Source of the DNA: Circinella minor
Lineage: Eukaryota; Mucoromycota; Mucoromycetes; Mucorales; Lichtheimiaceae
Length of the DNA: 64,000 nt
Direction: 5' to 3'
Assembly: GCA_016758965.1 (NCBI GenBank)
Contig: JAEPRB010000116.1
Span: 1-64,000, forward strand
Positions 1-13,217 of this stretch are shown here, one piece after another. The notes beneath the pieces were generated by a model. It had not been told where the DNA came from, did no database searches, and saw only the letters and a list, made by a program, of their open reading frames with translations. The first letter of the stretch is position 1, and every line of letters starts with the position of its first letter. Both the position numbers and the translations under genes were made by a program.

Positions 1-3000
1 TTTGAATCGATTTGTTATTGTCAATGTCTTTACGACAATGCTGTCACCAAATAAGAAAATCAGAAATATCAGAAATCAACCTAGTGAAATAAAATGCGCG
101 TTAGCTAGATCGGATATAACGTACACGAATGAGTCAATATGTAAATCAATATTATCTTTACCAGATTCCATAAAGTGAAGCAATGGCACGAACCAAGTCA
201 AGTCAGAATCCAGAATACGAAAGAAATTGCAATAGTACAATACATTAAGAAAGAACCAACTATTATCACCCTTCAGCTATTTATAAGAAGAATCCAGCAA
301 GTTATCACATTCGTCCAAAGGGTGTCGGAATTATTGCAGAAAGATAATAAATGGATCACCTTTCCTAATAAACAATAATATATTTAATGCGAGTTCTATA
401 AATAATTTACTTGTTTTTTTTTTCTTTAGAATACATTACCTGATTAGCCAACAAAGAAAGAGTTTAGATCGGTTTGTTATTGACGACAGAATGCTTGTCT
501 CATATACATATAAGAAAATCAAAAATATCAAGTGAAATATAACGCGTGTCCATGGAAATGTTAAATCTTTTTGTTTAGACTCCGCTTGGAGACCTGTTGG
601 CAGAACAATAGACCCATTTATTTCTATTGAAATCTATTCCGAATAATTCTTAATATGTTATGTATACTTCAATAAGAGGAGATAAATAGCGAGTAATGCT
701 AAAAGATCTATATAGAGTTTTTTCTATTTTTTGAGGAAGGTTGGGGGGGATATATTGTGCTTAACACTAGCACATTGAGAGCAATAATATCCGCTTACTG
801 TCTATGTGAGGTGTATGATAGAATAAAAAATAAAATAAACAAAATGAAATAGAATTATTATCGAAAATAAGATGAACGATACTTATTCTATGTACAAGTT
901 GTTCAATTTCTATGAGTTGTTTATCATGGATGGATTATTTCTGGTATGTAGTCCGAAGATAATAATTTTTTTTGTTACCTAGTTTATAATGTCGTTATGT
1001 AAGTTTAATATTAACACGAAGGAAAAAAAAAAAAAAAAGATCAATGATTAATATATATTAGCTATTCTATATTGAAAGTCGTGAAAAATAAAAGTTTGAT
1101 ACAAATATCAATAAATTTTGTTTATCAAGATAAATGTGTCAAATAAAAAATCTACGTCAAACAATGTACTCATATAGTAAGCGACTTGCTCCAACCTTAG
1201 TTACTGTTGCCAACAAATACGAAAGGGAACTGATAATTCTAAACTTGAATGCCAATGGAAAGAAGTTCTTTAAGGGTATCCATTTATAGAAGAATTGGAA
1301 ACAACTAACTTTTAGATCATAACTTATCAAGTTCTTATCCCTAATAATAGATAATATTCGGCATATTTTTTCTTTCACTTCGCTTGACATTGCCTGCAGC
1401 GATATCTGATTCTAAAAGAACGATTTTAACATGGGTAGTCATGTATGGAGATAACTAGGGCCTAATATACTCATTAATAACCGTTCAAGTCAGGTTATAC
1501 GTACTGTACCTGAGGTATCAAAATCTTTTTTTTTTTTCGTAAGAATGAAACTTAAGGAGGAATTAGAGAAAAAATCTCTATGGATTTTATAATTTTTGCC
1601 AATTATGGTCAGAATAAAGGACCCCTTCCCTTCCCTGTAAAATGATAAAGGTTTTTTTTTTTTTTTTTGACACGTGCACATGGTTTTTTTGATTAACTTA
1701 GAAAATTATATTTTTGCCTTATTAAGAAAAAAAAAGAATTGGTTTGTGTACAAGTGTTTTTTTTTTAAAGCGGCGAGAAATAGAGTGGGGCTTAATAGAA
1801 TTAAAAATAATAGAGGCTAGTTGCGTGAGCTGGGGAGGAAGAGGGGCGCAAAAAAAAAGGGGGAGGGTGAGGAGATTATCGTTCTTATTTTTATATAATC
1901 GAGTTAACCTAATCAATTAACTTGACGAAGAAGTTTGATTTTACATGCATTATATATATAATTTATCAGGCCATTTTTAAAACGATATTCAAAAAAAAAA
2001 AAAGGGCTTTTTGTTTATATTTATTATAAAAAAGTCATTGTAAATAAACTACTAATACACACGCCCCGAGTTAAAAAAAAAATAAAATAAACCCTGTTTA
2101 TTTCTGTTTATAGAAACCTGTGTTGTAGATCAGTGGACCTATTTTTTTATATAATAAAGAGAGAAAAGAGTTTTATTTTTTATTATATAATTGAAAGAAT
2201 ATTATAAAGATTATTTTGTAATAGAAAGTTAATATGAGATATATCAAACTAAATTGGATTATTGGATAGTCTAAGAAAAGCATAAAATGCATGAATTCAT
2301 CTTATTATTTTAGCTACTAAAAAAAACCAAAAATTTTTGATGATTCTTACATAGTGTTGGATTGAAACTGTTTGTCAAGAAGAATTTCCTCTTATATATT
2401 GATTCATCAACGTTATATAGAAAAGAAATATACATTCAATTCATTCATATGAGGTTCTTTACTGTTTATTTATAACGTAATTCATTATTTGTTAGTTGTC
2501 TATGGGAAAACACGTGTCGTATTATGATCATTGTTTTTTTTTTTTTTTTTTTTGACGAGTATAAGAAGTCAATATTACAAATATAAATATGTATTTAATT
2601 TCTATTACTTAGGTATAATTTGTTTTTCTCCTATTCTTTGTTGTTTTAATAATAAGAAATTTCCAAAACGAGAGGTGGGGGTGGTTAGATGAATCAACAA
2701 GGGTACACGGTTCCTTTTTTTTTTTCAAATTCTGGTTTTTGTTTTTTTTTTCCTCTTAGGATAATGAAATAGATAATTAAAATTATCGGATATAAGGGAA
2801 ATGTTATATATAATAAATGAATAAGAAAAAGAACAATGAGAAGTGAAAGATTACTTCTTCATGTTCTATAACTGTTTCGTTATTCTTTTTTATATATAAA
2901 AAGGTTACATATATATAATAACCCGGCGGTACGGAAAAAAAAAAAAAAAAAAAAAAAGAGTTTTCTTTTTTTTAATATGCGCTTATTGCTTATATCTTTT

Positions 3001-3560
3001 TGCGCCTTTAAAAAACTTTGTGATACCACGCTTTCTCTTTTTTATCTTCTTTTCAACTTAATTCTCCGCCTCGCCAATCTGCTTTAATGTTTTTTTTTAT
3101 TTTATCGCCATGGTTACCCATTCCATTATAACAACTAACCCCCCTTCCTTTATAACCCTTTAATCCCCTCCCCCCCCCTAATACATAAAAAAAAAAGAGA
3201 GAGAGAAAGAGAAAGAAAGTAAAATATAATGATGATTTTAAGTCAAATATGTATATCCTCTCCCCATATATTATTTTCTCCTTATTTTTCAAAAAAAAAA
3301 AAAACTTATTGTTAGTCTCATTTTTTTTTAGTCGATCGAAAATAGTTTTGGGTGATGTCAACTGTAATATAATATTACTTTTCTGTTTGGGTTGCTCAAA
3401 AAGGATGCAAAAAAAAAAAAAAAAAAACGATTTTAAAAGTCAGGTTTCTTAGGATGCAATGGTTTCGGTTGTTCTAAAGTTTTTAGTGTCACACCATACA
3501 CAATTCACACATAACTCTTTGTGTATATATGTTTATTTTATTTTTTTAGCCTCTCTCTTT

Positions 3561-3599
<39 letters not shown>

Positions 3600-3704
3600 A
3601 AATTAAATACATACTCTTTCTTTTTTTTCTTCTTTTCAACCTCTCTCCCCCCTTTTTTTTTTTTTTTTTTTGAATGGCTGTCGAAAATTAAAACAAAAAT
3701 AACC
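1..3704. other. Gene-poor AT-rich stretch before the first gene
   Basis: No convincing intact gene is visible. The sequence is very AT-rich with many poly-A and poly-T runs of 8-20 bases. An imperfect direct repeat pairs about 1-110 with about 460-550 (shared core around TTTGTTATTG and TAAGAAAATCA). A stop-free minus-strand stretch at 1157-1390 has no supporting motif. A (CT)n tract at 3569-3597 and a pyrimidine-rich leader precede the ATG of the downstream gene. Confidence 0.5.
183..347 (+). pseudogene. Short broken ORF relic
   Basis: Read from the ATG at 183, the frame gives 21 codons, a TAA stop at 246-248, then 32 codons with protein-like composition (YYHPSAIY, then SYHIRPKGVGIIAER) ending at 345-347. 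The second part reads like the C-terminus of a real small protein. I do not recognise the family. An intron cannot be excluded, but no clear splice pair was found, so a relic is the simpler reading. Confidence 0.25.
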
Positions 3705-5635
3705 ATGTTTTTATTAAAAACAAATCCTCGAAAGAAAACTATTTTAGTTCTTCTTACTTTATTTTCTCTTTTAATTATTTCTTTACAACTTTTACGGTAT
3801 CAATATGACGGTATACCCCTTCCTTCAAGAATTTTACAATGGTCCACCGACAATTATAACGAATATATCAATAATTATTATAAAACTACAGACGATATCA
3901 ATGAGAACGACGACTATGAGAAAAAAAACGAATTCAATGATCCATCATCACCGAGATTTTTAAATAGCCATCAACTTCAACCTATTCAACATACACCTCA
4001 ACCGAATGAAAAATATTTAACTTATTTACCTTATTCACGATTTTCGAATCAACGTAGTACATTATTAAATGCGGCCTTATTAGCCAAATATTTAAATCGT
4101 ACCTTAGTTGTACCTCCCATGTTTTTGGGAAGTGCGAATGGTTGGTCTCCTGCACCTGGTTTATATCGTGTATTAGCTAATATGACAGATGCTCATTTTC
4201 AAGATCGTTGTTTTGATACACGAGGACAAGTTATTCCTGAAGAACCTATTGTACAAGAAGAAACAGGAGAAGTTGTATTTGGTTGTTATAATTTTACTAC
4301 GTATGCCATGTTACCTTGGAGTTGGGCTACTAATTTACATCGATTAACAAAACCTGAACAAGAAGGTGGTCTTGGAATTAATATTATGGAACGTTCTGAT
4401 ATGTCATTAGCTACATTACAACAAGAATTAAATCTTTCTGAAGAAGATTTATATTTGATGCAAGATAATACGGTAAGTAATAAAAAAAATAAAAGAGAAT
4501 GTACCTTATAATATTGGTTTTGGGGGGGGCCGAGGAAGGATTAATTTATAAATGACAAAAAATATAATAACAAAAATACGAATATATATATATAGAGATA
4601 TCAATGGCATATCTATGAAAAAGAAGGAGATCCAAGAAATCTAAGATATCAATATGAAATTTCTTTAAAAGAATTAAGTGGTATTGAACAACGATTATTA
4701 CATTTTTATGGTATCTTTGGTTATGATCGGTTAGAATTAGATTCTACAGGAGAAAGTGATGAATATCGACTTCAAATTGAACAAGCACTTATATTTCGAC
4801 ATCCAGCTATTGGAGAAGCATCGGCCATGATTTTAGCTCAATTATTAAATGGTATTGAAAAAGAAACAAGCGAACTTGTTCCATTAGATCCTTATCAAGC
4901 ACAAGAAAAAGAAGATCAAGAACAAGAAGAATATGAATTACCACGTTTTGTGGCTGCTCATGTGCGTGCAGGGGATGGTGTATTTCTAAAGAAATTAAAA
5001 GATCGTATACCTGAATTTGTTCATCAAATATGGGATATTATGACAGGCAATGAAACAACGACGGATGATTTAATTGGATCCAGTAATAAAATTAATGCAA
5101 CACAACCTACTTTTCCCAAACATCAATTATTTCCTTTACCTAAAGCACCTTATCAATTACGTAAAGAATTATCCAACATGGATTTAATAACAAGATTAAA
5201 TGAATGTGCTAAACGAAATCAAATGGTCTTATATGTTGCTACGGATGCAGAATCTCCACGTCAAAATAAAGAATTAAAACCCATTTTGGATGCATTCCCT
5301 TGTACCTTTTTTATGGATGATTTTCCAAAAGATTGGCGAACACCATTAGGTAATGTAAGATCACCTTTAGATCCTAAAAAGGATTTAACAGAATATTTAG
5401 TTATGTTTGTGGATGCTACTTTATGTTCTTGGGGAGAACGATTTGTAGGTACAAGAACATCTACATTTTCAGTAAGTATTTTTTTTTAATATGAGATGAT
5501 GATGATGATGGGAGTGGGTGAAGAAGAAAGGGAATTAAATCTTATATTAACTTTATATAAATTTAGAATTATATTAAACAATTTCGACATGCTATTGTTG
5601 ATGAAATGCTTGAAAGACAAGAATTTACTGCATAA
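3705..5635 (+). CDS. GDP-fucose protein O-fucosyltransferase-like type II membrane protein
   Basis: Three exons, 3705-4472, 4596-5471 and 5567-5635, with GTAAGT donors and TATAG/TTTAG acceptors; all junctions fall between codons, giving 570 aa. I start at the ATG at 3705 because it opens a short cytosolic basic stretch (NPRKK) followed by one hydrophobic segment (residues 12-30, TILVLLTLFSLLIISLQLL), a typical Golgi type II signal-anchor. The in-frame ATG at 3459 would add a poly-F low-complexity leader. The luminal part has YSRFSNQRSTLLNAALLAKYLNR early and FVGTRTSTFS near the C-terminus, the substrate-loop and GDP-fucose binding style of the O-fucosyltransferase (GT65/GT68-like) fold. The expected role is transfer of fucose or another sugar to secreted proteins in the Golgi/ER lumen. 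Acceptor and exact sugar are not deducible from sequence. Exon 3 encodes only 22 residues. Confidence 0.8.
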
Positions 5636-6191
5636 AATACTCTCCCACCCCCCCCATACTCCCCCGCATCTCTTCCCCATTCCCCAAAAATCAAAAACAT
5701 TTTTTAATCATAATTCATTTTGTTTTTTAGAATTTTCTAGTTGAACAGCACTTTTTTTTTTCTTTTTTAATATACACACAAACACATACACACACTCAAT
5801 CACTCACTCAATCACTCACTCACTCACTTACAAGAAAAGAAACCCTTATATTCCATAATTTGTCTCTTTTTTTTTATTCTTATTATTATTATTCATGTAC
5901 ATAATATATCAGCTTTTTTCAGTTGTTTTTTTTTCTTTTCTTTTACAAACATATAAAGCATCCATTCTATTTTATTATTCGTTCGATTTTTTTCTCTCAT
6001 GTTGAAACCAACCCATTATACTTTTGATTAACTTTTTTTTTGTTATTTCTATATGTTACACACATACAACAACAAAAATTTAAAGCATGGATCGGGGGAG
6101 TGGGAGGAGAAATATATATATATATATTTTTTTTCTCTTTCACCAATATAATTATTTTGCCTGTGTAAATAGTTGCGTACCTTTTTTTAAA
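5636..6191. other. Intergenic spacer with microsatellites
   Basis: The 556 bp between the glycosyltransferase stop and the helicase start hold C-rich, CA/CACT and ATT repeats, and a (TA)n tract just upstream of the helicase ATG. No ORF or RNA gene is supported. Confidence 0.6.
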
Positions 6192-7043
6192 ATGACGGAT
6201 CGCGATTATGGATTTCCTTTTCCACCTTATTCCATTCAAAATGAATTCATGAATTCTCTTTATGATACTTTATCCAAAGGTAAAATTGGAATTTTTGAAA
6301 GTCCCACTGGAACTGTAAGTACTATATATATATATATATATATATTTTCAAGAGAAAATGACTTGACCACGATGCCAATAATCTATCCACTTATATAAAT
6401 ATATCTATAACGGAATGATATAAATGGGTGGGGTTGGGTCTATAGGGTAAATCACTTAGTATTATTTGTGGATCGTTACGATGGTTAAAAGATCATGATC
6501 AAGATGAATTAAATAAAATGGAAAAACCAAGCAAGTTGAAAAAAAAAGGAGGAGGGGAGAAGAGTTGCATTGTTGTATAATTAATTAATTAATATATATA
6601 TATATATATGTATATTTAATAGGTCAAGAGGATAATAATAATCAAGAACCAGATTGGCTTCAATCTTTTAAAGTAACCAATAAAATAGAACAACAAAAAG
6701 AAACTTTAAGAAAAGAACGTAGAAATGAATTAAAAAGAAGAATTCAATATGCAAAACAATTAGAAGAATCAAAAGCTTCATTTATTCTTGGAGAAAATGA
6801 TTCATCTTCTTTACGTTGGAAAAAAAGACACAAGATGAATAATGATGGATTAAAGAATAAAAAGAAGATAAATGAAGAGGATGATAATGAATTTTTATTG
6901 GATGAATATACAAGTGATAACGATGAAGATGAACATGATAAAATGAAATTAAAATCAAATGATAATAGTAATTTATCAAAAGAAGTTCGTGAATTATTAG
7001 CAAAGTAAGTAAAAAAAATTCTTATTATTATTATTATTAAAAA

Positions 7044-7081
<38 letters not shown>

Positions 7082-9119
7082 GATTAGAACCAACAAAACA
7101 AACACCATTTGATATACAAGAACAAGAAGATGAAGAAGAGGATGAACAATTAAAGGTTATTTTTATTTTATTTTTTGGGTGTAACAAAGAGATTATGCAT
7201 AAAAATTATAATTAAATTTAGATTCAATATTTTTTTTTTTTAGATTTATTATACATCGCGAACACATTCACAATTATCACAATTTATTCATGAAGTCAAT
7301 AAGACAATGTATTCAGAAAATATATGGACCATTCCACTTGGTTCTAGAAAAAATACTTGTATACATAAAGATATCAAAAAATTAAAAAGTGTTCAAAGAA
7401 TGAATGAAGCTTGTTTAGAATTACAAAAAAATAGTAAGTAAATTATAATATATAAAAAAAAAAAAAAAACGAATCACTCAATAGATTTTTATTTAGGTAA
7501 TTCAACTTTAAAATGTCCACATTTACCATCAAAAACGGAAAAAAATCAATGGAATACCTTTCGAGATCATGCATTGGTAAATTTATGAATAAAAAAAAAA
7601 AATCGATTGAGATTATATATATAATTTTTAATTTATTTATTCATTTCTACAGGCTAAAGTACGAGATATTGAAGATTTAGTTCAAGTTGGAGAAAAAATG
7701 GGTATATGTCCATATTATGGTTCTCGACATGCATTACGACCTGCTCAGGTAAATTATAATTACAATAGACATGGATATTGGGAATTTCAAACGAAACTAA
7801 TTTATAATAATGAAAAAAGCTCGTCGTATTACCCTATCAACATTTATTACATGCAAATACACGTGAATCACTTGGTATTTCATTAAAAAATAATATTGTT
7901 ATTATTGATGAAGCCCATAATCTTATTGAAACCATTACATCCATACATACTGTGACACTTACTTATCATCAAACACATATGGCATTTCAACAATTGGGTA
8001 CTTATTTAAAAAAATATCGAAATCGATTACTTGGAAAAAATATTGCTTATATTCGACAAATTGTACATATTATCAAAGCATTGATCAAACTATTGGAACC
8101 TACTCCCTGTGATGAAAAAAAAGAAGATAAAGTCATGGGAGTGAATGAATTTGTACATTTATTAAATATTGATCATATGAATATGTTCAAAATTGAAAAA
8201 TATTTAAAACAAAGTCATTTAGCAAGAAAATTAAATGGATTTATGGATAAAGAACTTTTAAAAAATCAACAACAACAACAAACGAATACAAATACGACGC
8301 TTATGCCAACATTAACAATCATTGAATCATTTTTATTAACATTAACTAATCCTGATAAGGATGGTCGTATTGTTATTAATTATTCTGAAAAAGAAAATAA
8401 TCCTGAAATTAAATATATGTTATTAAATCCAGCTGAAGTATTTCAACCTATTGTAAATGATGCCAAAAGTATTATTTTAGCTGGAGGAACCATGGAACCA
8501 GTAAGTTAACTTTTCCATTTGAATGATTAATTTATGGGTTGAAAAAAGGGAGGGGAGGAGATAAGTTATGACCCCTTTTTTCGAGAATAAATAAATAAAT
8601 TATGTTCTTTGTCCTGTATATGGGGATATAACATATATATATAGATTTCGGATTTCATTAATATATTATTACATAATACTTCATCATCTCAAATTGATCG
8701 ACTTTCTTGTGGTCATATCATACCTCCCAATAATATGGCTGTCATGAGTATTGATACAGGACCTTCTGGAAAACCTTTTTTATTTCGTTATGATAATCGT
8801 AAAGATGAAAAATTGGTAAGTATATCATTTTATTACAAACTTCTATGCGTTATCAATCATTTAACTTATAATAATAATAGATGGATGAAGTTGGACAAAC
8901 CATTATCAATTTATGTAATGTTATACCAGGAGGTGTTGTTTGTTTCTTTTCAAGTTTTACTTATTTGGAACAAGTATATCAACGATGGAATACATATCAA
9001 CATAATAATGGTCATACACGATTAACACTTATTGAAAGAAAGAAAAAAGTATTTAAAGAACCAAGAGATAGTAATCAAGTTGAAACAACATTACGTGATT
9101 ATGCTATGCATATTGATAA

Positions 9120-9161
<42 letters not shown>

Positions 9162-9859
9162 CCTCTCTCCCCCAACATAATCCTTTGGTTATATATATAT
9201 TCAAAGGGAATTATTATTTCTTATTCCCAGGATTGTTTATAAATATATAGTCGGGTGGTGCATTACTTTTATGTGTTGTTAATGGAAAAATGTCTGAAGG
9301 TATCAATTTTTCAGATCAACTTGGAAGGTAAAAAAAAAATGGGGGTTTTTTTTTTTTTAATTCATTCTATTCTTTAATAACTTTATTAATTGAAAAATTT
9401 ATTGATGATTTTTTTTTTTTTTTTTTTGGTGTAGAGGTGTTATTATGATAGGATTACCATTTGCTAATAGAGGATCAATCGAGTTACAAGAAAAAATTAA
9501 ATATGCAAATGAAATGAATCCTAATCAATTAGATGCTGGTAATGAATATTATGAAAATTTATGTATGCGAGGTGTCAATCAGTCCATAGGTAAAATAGAT
9601 ATATATTGTATATACATGAAATACAAAGAGGGAAATCATTGAAACTAAAATAACTTTCTTTATTTTTTATTATAATAAAATAGGTCGTGCTATTCGACAT
9701 AAAAATGATTATGCTACTATTATCTTATTAGATCAACGTTATTCACATACACGTATTCGAAACAAGTTACCAGGATGGATTGGTAATCATGTTGACCATT
9801 GTGAAAAATTTAATGTTGCTATGGGTAATACTATACGATTTTTTAAACAATTTCGATGA
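6192..9859 (+). CDS. CHL1: Chl1/DDX11-family iron-sulphur DNA helicase
   Basis: Thirteen exons: 6192-6314, 6446-6530, 6623-7004, 7083-7155, 7244-7433, 7497-7576, 7653-7748, 7820-8500, 8645-8815, 8881-9120, 9251-9327, 9435-9589, 9684-9859. They total 2529 nt (842 aa), close to other Chl1 proteins. The superfamily 2 XPD-like motifs appear in order: a Q-motif-like FPFPPYSIQ; Walker A SPTGTGKS (residues 37-44); [14 protein letters not shown] (motif Ia); cysteines 260, 278, 291 and 330 spaced as in XPD-type 4Fe-4S domains; VVLPYQ then DEAH at 373-376; [22 protein letters not shown]; and [14 protein letters not shown] (motif VI). Chl1 is known as a 5'-3' helicase acting in sister-chromatid cohesion and fork processing in the nucleus. 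An acidic/lysine-rich insert (residues about 110-190) lies between Walker A and motif Ia. Intron 2 uses a GC-AG pair (donor GCAAGT at 6531). The reading frame is intact. Confidence 0.9.
9123..9158 (+). repeat. A36 homopolymer in helicase intron 10
   Basis: An uninterrupted run of 36 adenines begins three bases into the intron (GTAAAA...). It lies between exons 10 and 11 and does not touch coding sequence. Confidence 0.9.
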
Positions 9860-10519
9860 AAAAAAAAAAAAAAGGAGGATGATTTTGTTACGTAGTAAAA
9901 TAATAAATACCTAGTATAGTAGAAAGGAGGAGAGGAGAATACATTTCTTTGTAAATCTAAATGTAATATAAATTATGTTGATACAAAAAAAAAACAACAA
10001 TTGCTGTATTATTATAATAAATTTTGTGAGAAGTTAATATATATATATATATATGTATATACTTTTACATAATTGAAAAAAAGATAAGCTTTTTTGTGAG
10101 ATTTAGGCTCATTAAAAAATCCCAGGTTTCATTTTAAATATTATCAGGGAGTACGAGAGGGAGAAGAAGATATTTTATGATGAAATTGGTTTAGCAAATG
10201 ATTTCGTGGCAAATCGTTATGATTTTAATACTAGTGATAAATTAAATCACACATACAGCATATATATATAAACTAAATAGAAATAGAAATAGAAATACTT
10301 TTTTTATTACTTATAATTAATCAAAGATAGTAAATAACGTTAAAAACAGTAGAGAAGAAGAAAAAAATCTTGCTATAATTCATTTTAAAATTACCGTTAG
10401 TTATTATTATTATTATTCATGGGAATATATATATGTATATATATATAAAGATGTTGTGATAGGTCATTTTTGGGGTATATATACATATATAAAAGTTAAA
10501 AAAAAAAAATGTATTATGA
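9860..10519. other. Convergent intergenic spacer
   Basis: About 660 bp between the stop codons of the helicase gene (plus) and the fluoride exporter gene (minus). It is AT-rich with TA microsatellites and (ATT)n. Nothing coding is visible; both 3' ends should lie here. Confidence 0.6.
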
Positions 10520-12079
10520 TTATGTTGGAGGACAAGATGGGTTAACACCATGAGTCCAAATATATGTTCCACATATTAAAAACATGAAACATTGACCAAG
10601 AATAATTGATATTAATCCATAACGATAAGTATATTTTAATGGAAGATTACTTATTTCGACCTATATAACAATTTGAAAATACGTATTCATATATATATAT
10701 ATATATATATAATATTAAAACACAGATTCTTTACCCTTCATAATAATAATAATAAAAACCCTTTTTCTTACCATAAAAGTAGAAATTGTTGTCAAGCAAC
10801 CACAAAACCCATCCCCAATTCCGTGTAACACATCACATGCGATCAACGACATATCCACACCTGATTGTAATAAGGTCACAATTGCTAAAATAAGAGTTCC
10901 AATCATATTAGCAGCAAATGTTCCGAAAAAGAAATGACCTTTCCATATTCTGGTATTTAAAACAGATAAATGCCACCGAAGTAAAGCACCCAGAGGTGCA
11001 AAAACACAAGCCAAAGTTAAACTGCGTTGATGTGTTGTTAAAGCAGCTGCTAAAATGACACCGATCCAGCTCAACGTACCTATAAGGATGATGAGTACAT
11101 CATGACGATTTAAATGACGTATACTGAATCCATGTGGAATGATTTCAGAGAGTGTGTTTGAATGAATAAAGGGTAGATGTGATAAAAGTTGACCTATATG
11201 GTAACCAAATACTAAACCATTCAAGGACATGGCTAAAGTCACTAATAATTGTGAAATAGCTGCAAGTATGTTGTACCCTCGATAATGTGCCGCAGCATCA
11301 TAATTAGAAAATGCTTTAAAAATATCAAGTTGCCATGATGAGAACGTTGTGATAGATCCACAAAGACCAGTAGATAAACCAACATGTATTGGAAGATACC
11401 TAAAAAAAAAAAAAGGGGGGGGAATAACTCGTCAATTTTGTTCTGTATACAATGGATAAGGATATAAATATATTAATTACCATTGCATTAAAAAATCTTT
11501 TTGCTGAACAACCATTCCCATAATAAAACATCCAATCCATTGTGCATAAACAAGAGCGAATACAGGTTGTCCATCATATGTTTGTAGCCGCTGTAATCCA
11601 ATTCGAATCAAAGTACCCAGTATTGCCATGGGAATAATAATAAAACTAATAGCAATCTTATTTTCTTTCAACACCACTGTTTTTTTCTTTTTTTGTTGTT
11701 GTTGGGGTTCTTCTGGTTCACCCACTTCAACAGTAGCACTTGTAAGATCTGGAAGTTCAGCAAATCCATATTGATCATCTGATACGGGTTGTTCACCTTC
11801 AGCTAGTTGAATAGTAGGTTCTGTGTCTTTATCAGTATTCACTTCTTTTCCCTGTTCCTCATCATTCTTGCAGCGCCGATTCAAATCATGTTTCATTGTG
11901 TCATTGGGATGCATGGTCCCCCGATTGGCATTATAAGGAAGTTCAGCCAAAACGTTGTCACCTTGATTGCCTGAATTGGATTGTTCACCATCGGCGAGAT
12001 TTATTAATGTAGTATGAGTACAATTACTATCATTATCTTTTGTATTATCATCGCGACGTCGTGACCGAAGCTCGGACAT
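10520..12079 (-). CDS. FEX1: Dual-domain fluoride exporter (FEX/CrcB family)
   Basis: Three exons on the minus strand: 12079-11481, 11399-10772 and 10660-10520, total 1368 nt (455 aa). Donors are GTAATT and GTAAGA; the frame is kept. The protein has a roughly 150-residue hydrophilic N-terminal extension, then two CrcB/Fluc domains. Domain 1 shows GTLIRIGL, WIGCFIMG and STGLCGSITTFSSW. Domain 2 shows GALLRW, AANMIGTLILA and GDGFCGCLTTISTFMV. The TTFS/TTIS phenylalanine-threonine tracks and the GxLxR motif are hallmarks of fluoride channels. Eukaryotic FEX proteins are known plasma-membrane fluoride exporters made of two fused antiparallel domains. Here the helix-2 Asn of domain 2 (AANMIG) is Gln in domain 1 (AQWIG), in line with one degenerate half. 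The N-terminal tail carries an internal duplication (LADGEQ...AELP and LAEGEQ...AELP). It is divergent from the acetyltransferase gene. Confidence 0.9.
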
Positions 12080-12260
12080 CGCTATCCCTTTTGTTGTGGT
12101 TTTTTTTCCCGACCAAAAAAAAAAAAAAAAAAGGGAAAAGGGAGGGAAAGAATAAGTTTTAGACTTTTTTTTTTTTTTTTTTACTTCTAAGTATAATCCT
12201 TTCTCTTTTTTTTTTTTTTTTTTTTGCTATATAACAAATAGAGAAAGAGAGAAGAAAAAA
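12080..12260. promoter_or_regulatory. Shared divergent promoter, FEX and acetyltransferase
   Basis: Only 181 bp separate the two start codons, so both promoters must be in or overlap this interval. It consists almost entirely of poly-A/poly-T runs (12117-12132, 12166-12181, 12206-12225) around a purine-rich AGGGAAAAGGGAGGG stretch. Such dA:dT tracts typically disfavour nucleosomes. No clear TATA box is visible. Confidence 0.55.
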
Positions 12261-13165
12261 ATGTCTAATTCATTAAAACGTTACTCGATTCGTCAAGCAA
12301 CTAAACAAGATCTACCAGCCATTACCGAGATTTACAATGAACGTATTGCAAACTCGACAGGATTGTTTATTTATGAAGCTGTTTCAGTTGATTATATGAA
12401 AAAATGGTTAGACGATTCTCAAAAAATGGGTTATCCTGCCATTGTTGCAGTAGAAAAAACGACAGGACACACAGTTGCTTATAGTTACTTGGGTAGTTTC
12501 AGATCAAAGCCTGCATTTAATTTGTAAATATACAACAAAGAGTTTTAGAAAAGAGAGAGAAAAAAAGGACAGGATGGGATAATATATTATTTCAATTGGA
12601 TCAGTAAACACAGTTCAAATATATTTATATATACATAATTTTTTTTTTATTTTGTTATATATTGTAGATCCGCAGAAATTACAGTTTATATTCATTTGGA
12701 TCATCATCGTCAGGGACTGGGTCGTTTATTATCACTTGAAATGATAAGAATTGGAACAGAAATGAAATTTAAAGCAATTACAGGTATTATTAAAAAAAAA
12801 AGTGTTTGTTTGTTATTCTTTCTTGGAAAAGGGAGATGTTTATTATGCGTGGGGGGGGATGGGGGTTCATGTTAATATAACATGATACATATTATGTATT
12901 GATCCAGAGAATTTACTGTTCTTTTTTTTTTCCAGCTGGTATTACCACTGAAAATACACCTTCTATTGGATTATTTAAATCACTTGGATTTAATGAAGCA
13001 GGTGTATTCCATAATACTGGATATAAGTTTGGTCGCTTTTTAGATGTTACTTTTCTTGAATATTGTATCCCAGAAACTGAAGGTCCTGGTGACGGAAAGA
13101 TACCCAGATTTATTCCATTCCCATGGGATAAGTATGTATTTGGTCAAAGTTTATATAATAAATAA
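12261..13165 (+). CDS. GNAT N-acetyltransferase, phosphinothricin acetyltransferase-like
   Basis: Three exons, 12261-12523, 12668-12783 and 12936-13165, total 609 nt (202 aa), slightly longer than bacterial PAT-type enzymes (about 170-185 aa). The N-terminus has IRQATKQDLPAITEIYNE, the usual start of this family. FRSKPAFN is followed by ITVYIHLDHHRQGLGRLL, the acetyl-CoA pyrophosphate loop (Q/RxxGxG/A). Then come GITTENTPSIGLFKSLGF and GRFLDVTFLEY. These are the marks of the methionine-sulfoximine/phosphinothricin acetyltransferase subgroup of GNAT enzymes, which acetylate small amino compounds with acetyl-CoA. The true substrate in this organism is unknown. Introns are phase 2 and phase 1. 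The gene shares its promoter with the fluoride exporter, but a functional link is only a possibility. Confidence 0.85.
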
Positions 13166-13175
13166 ATAAAACGTT

Positions 13176-13217
<42 letters not shown>

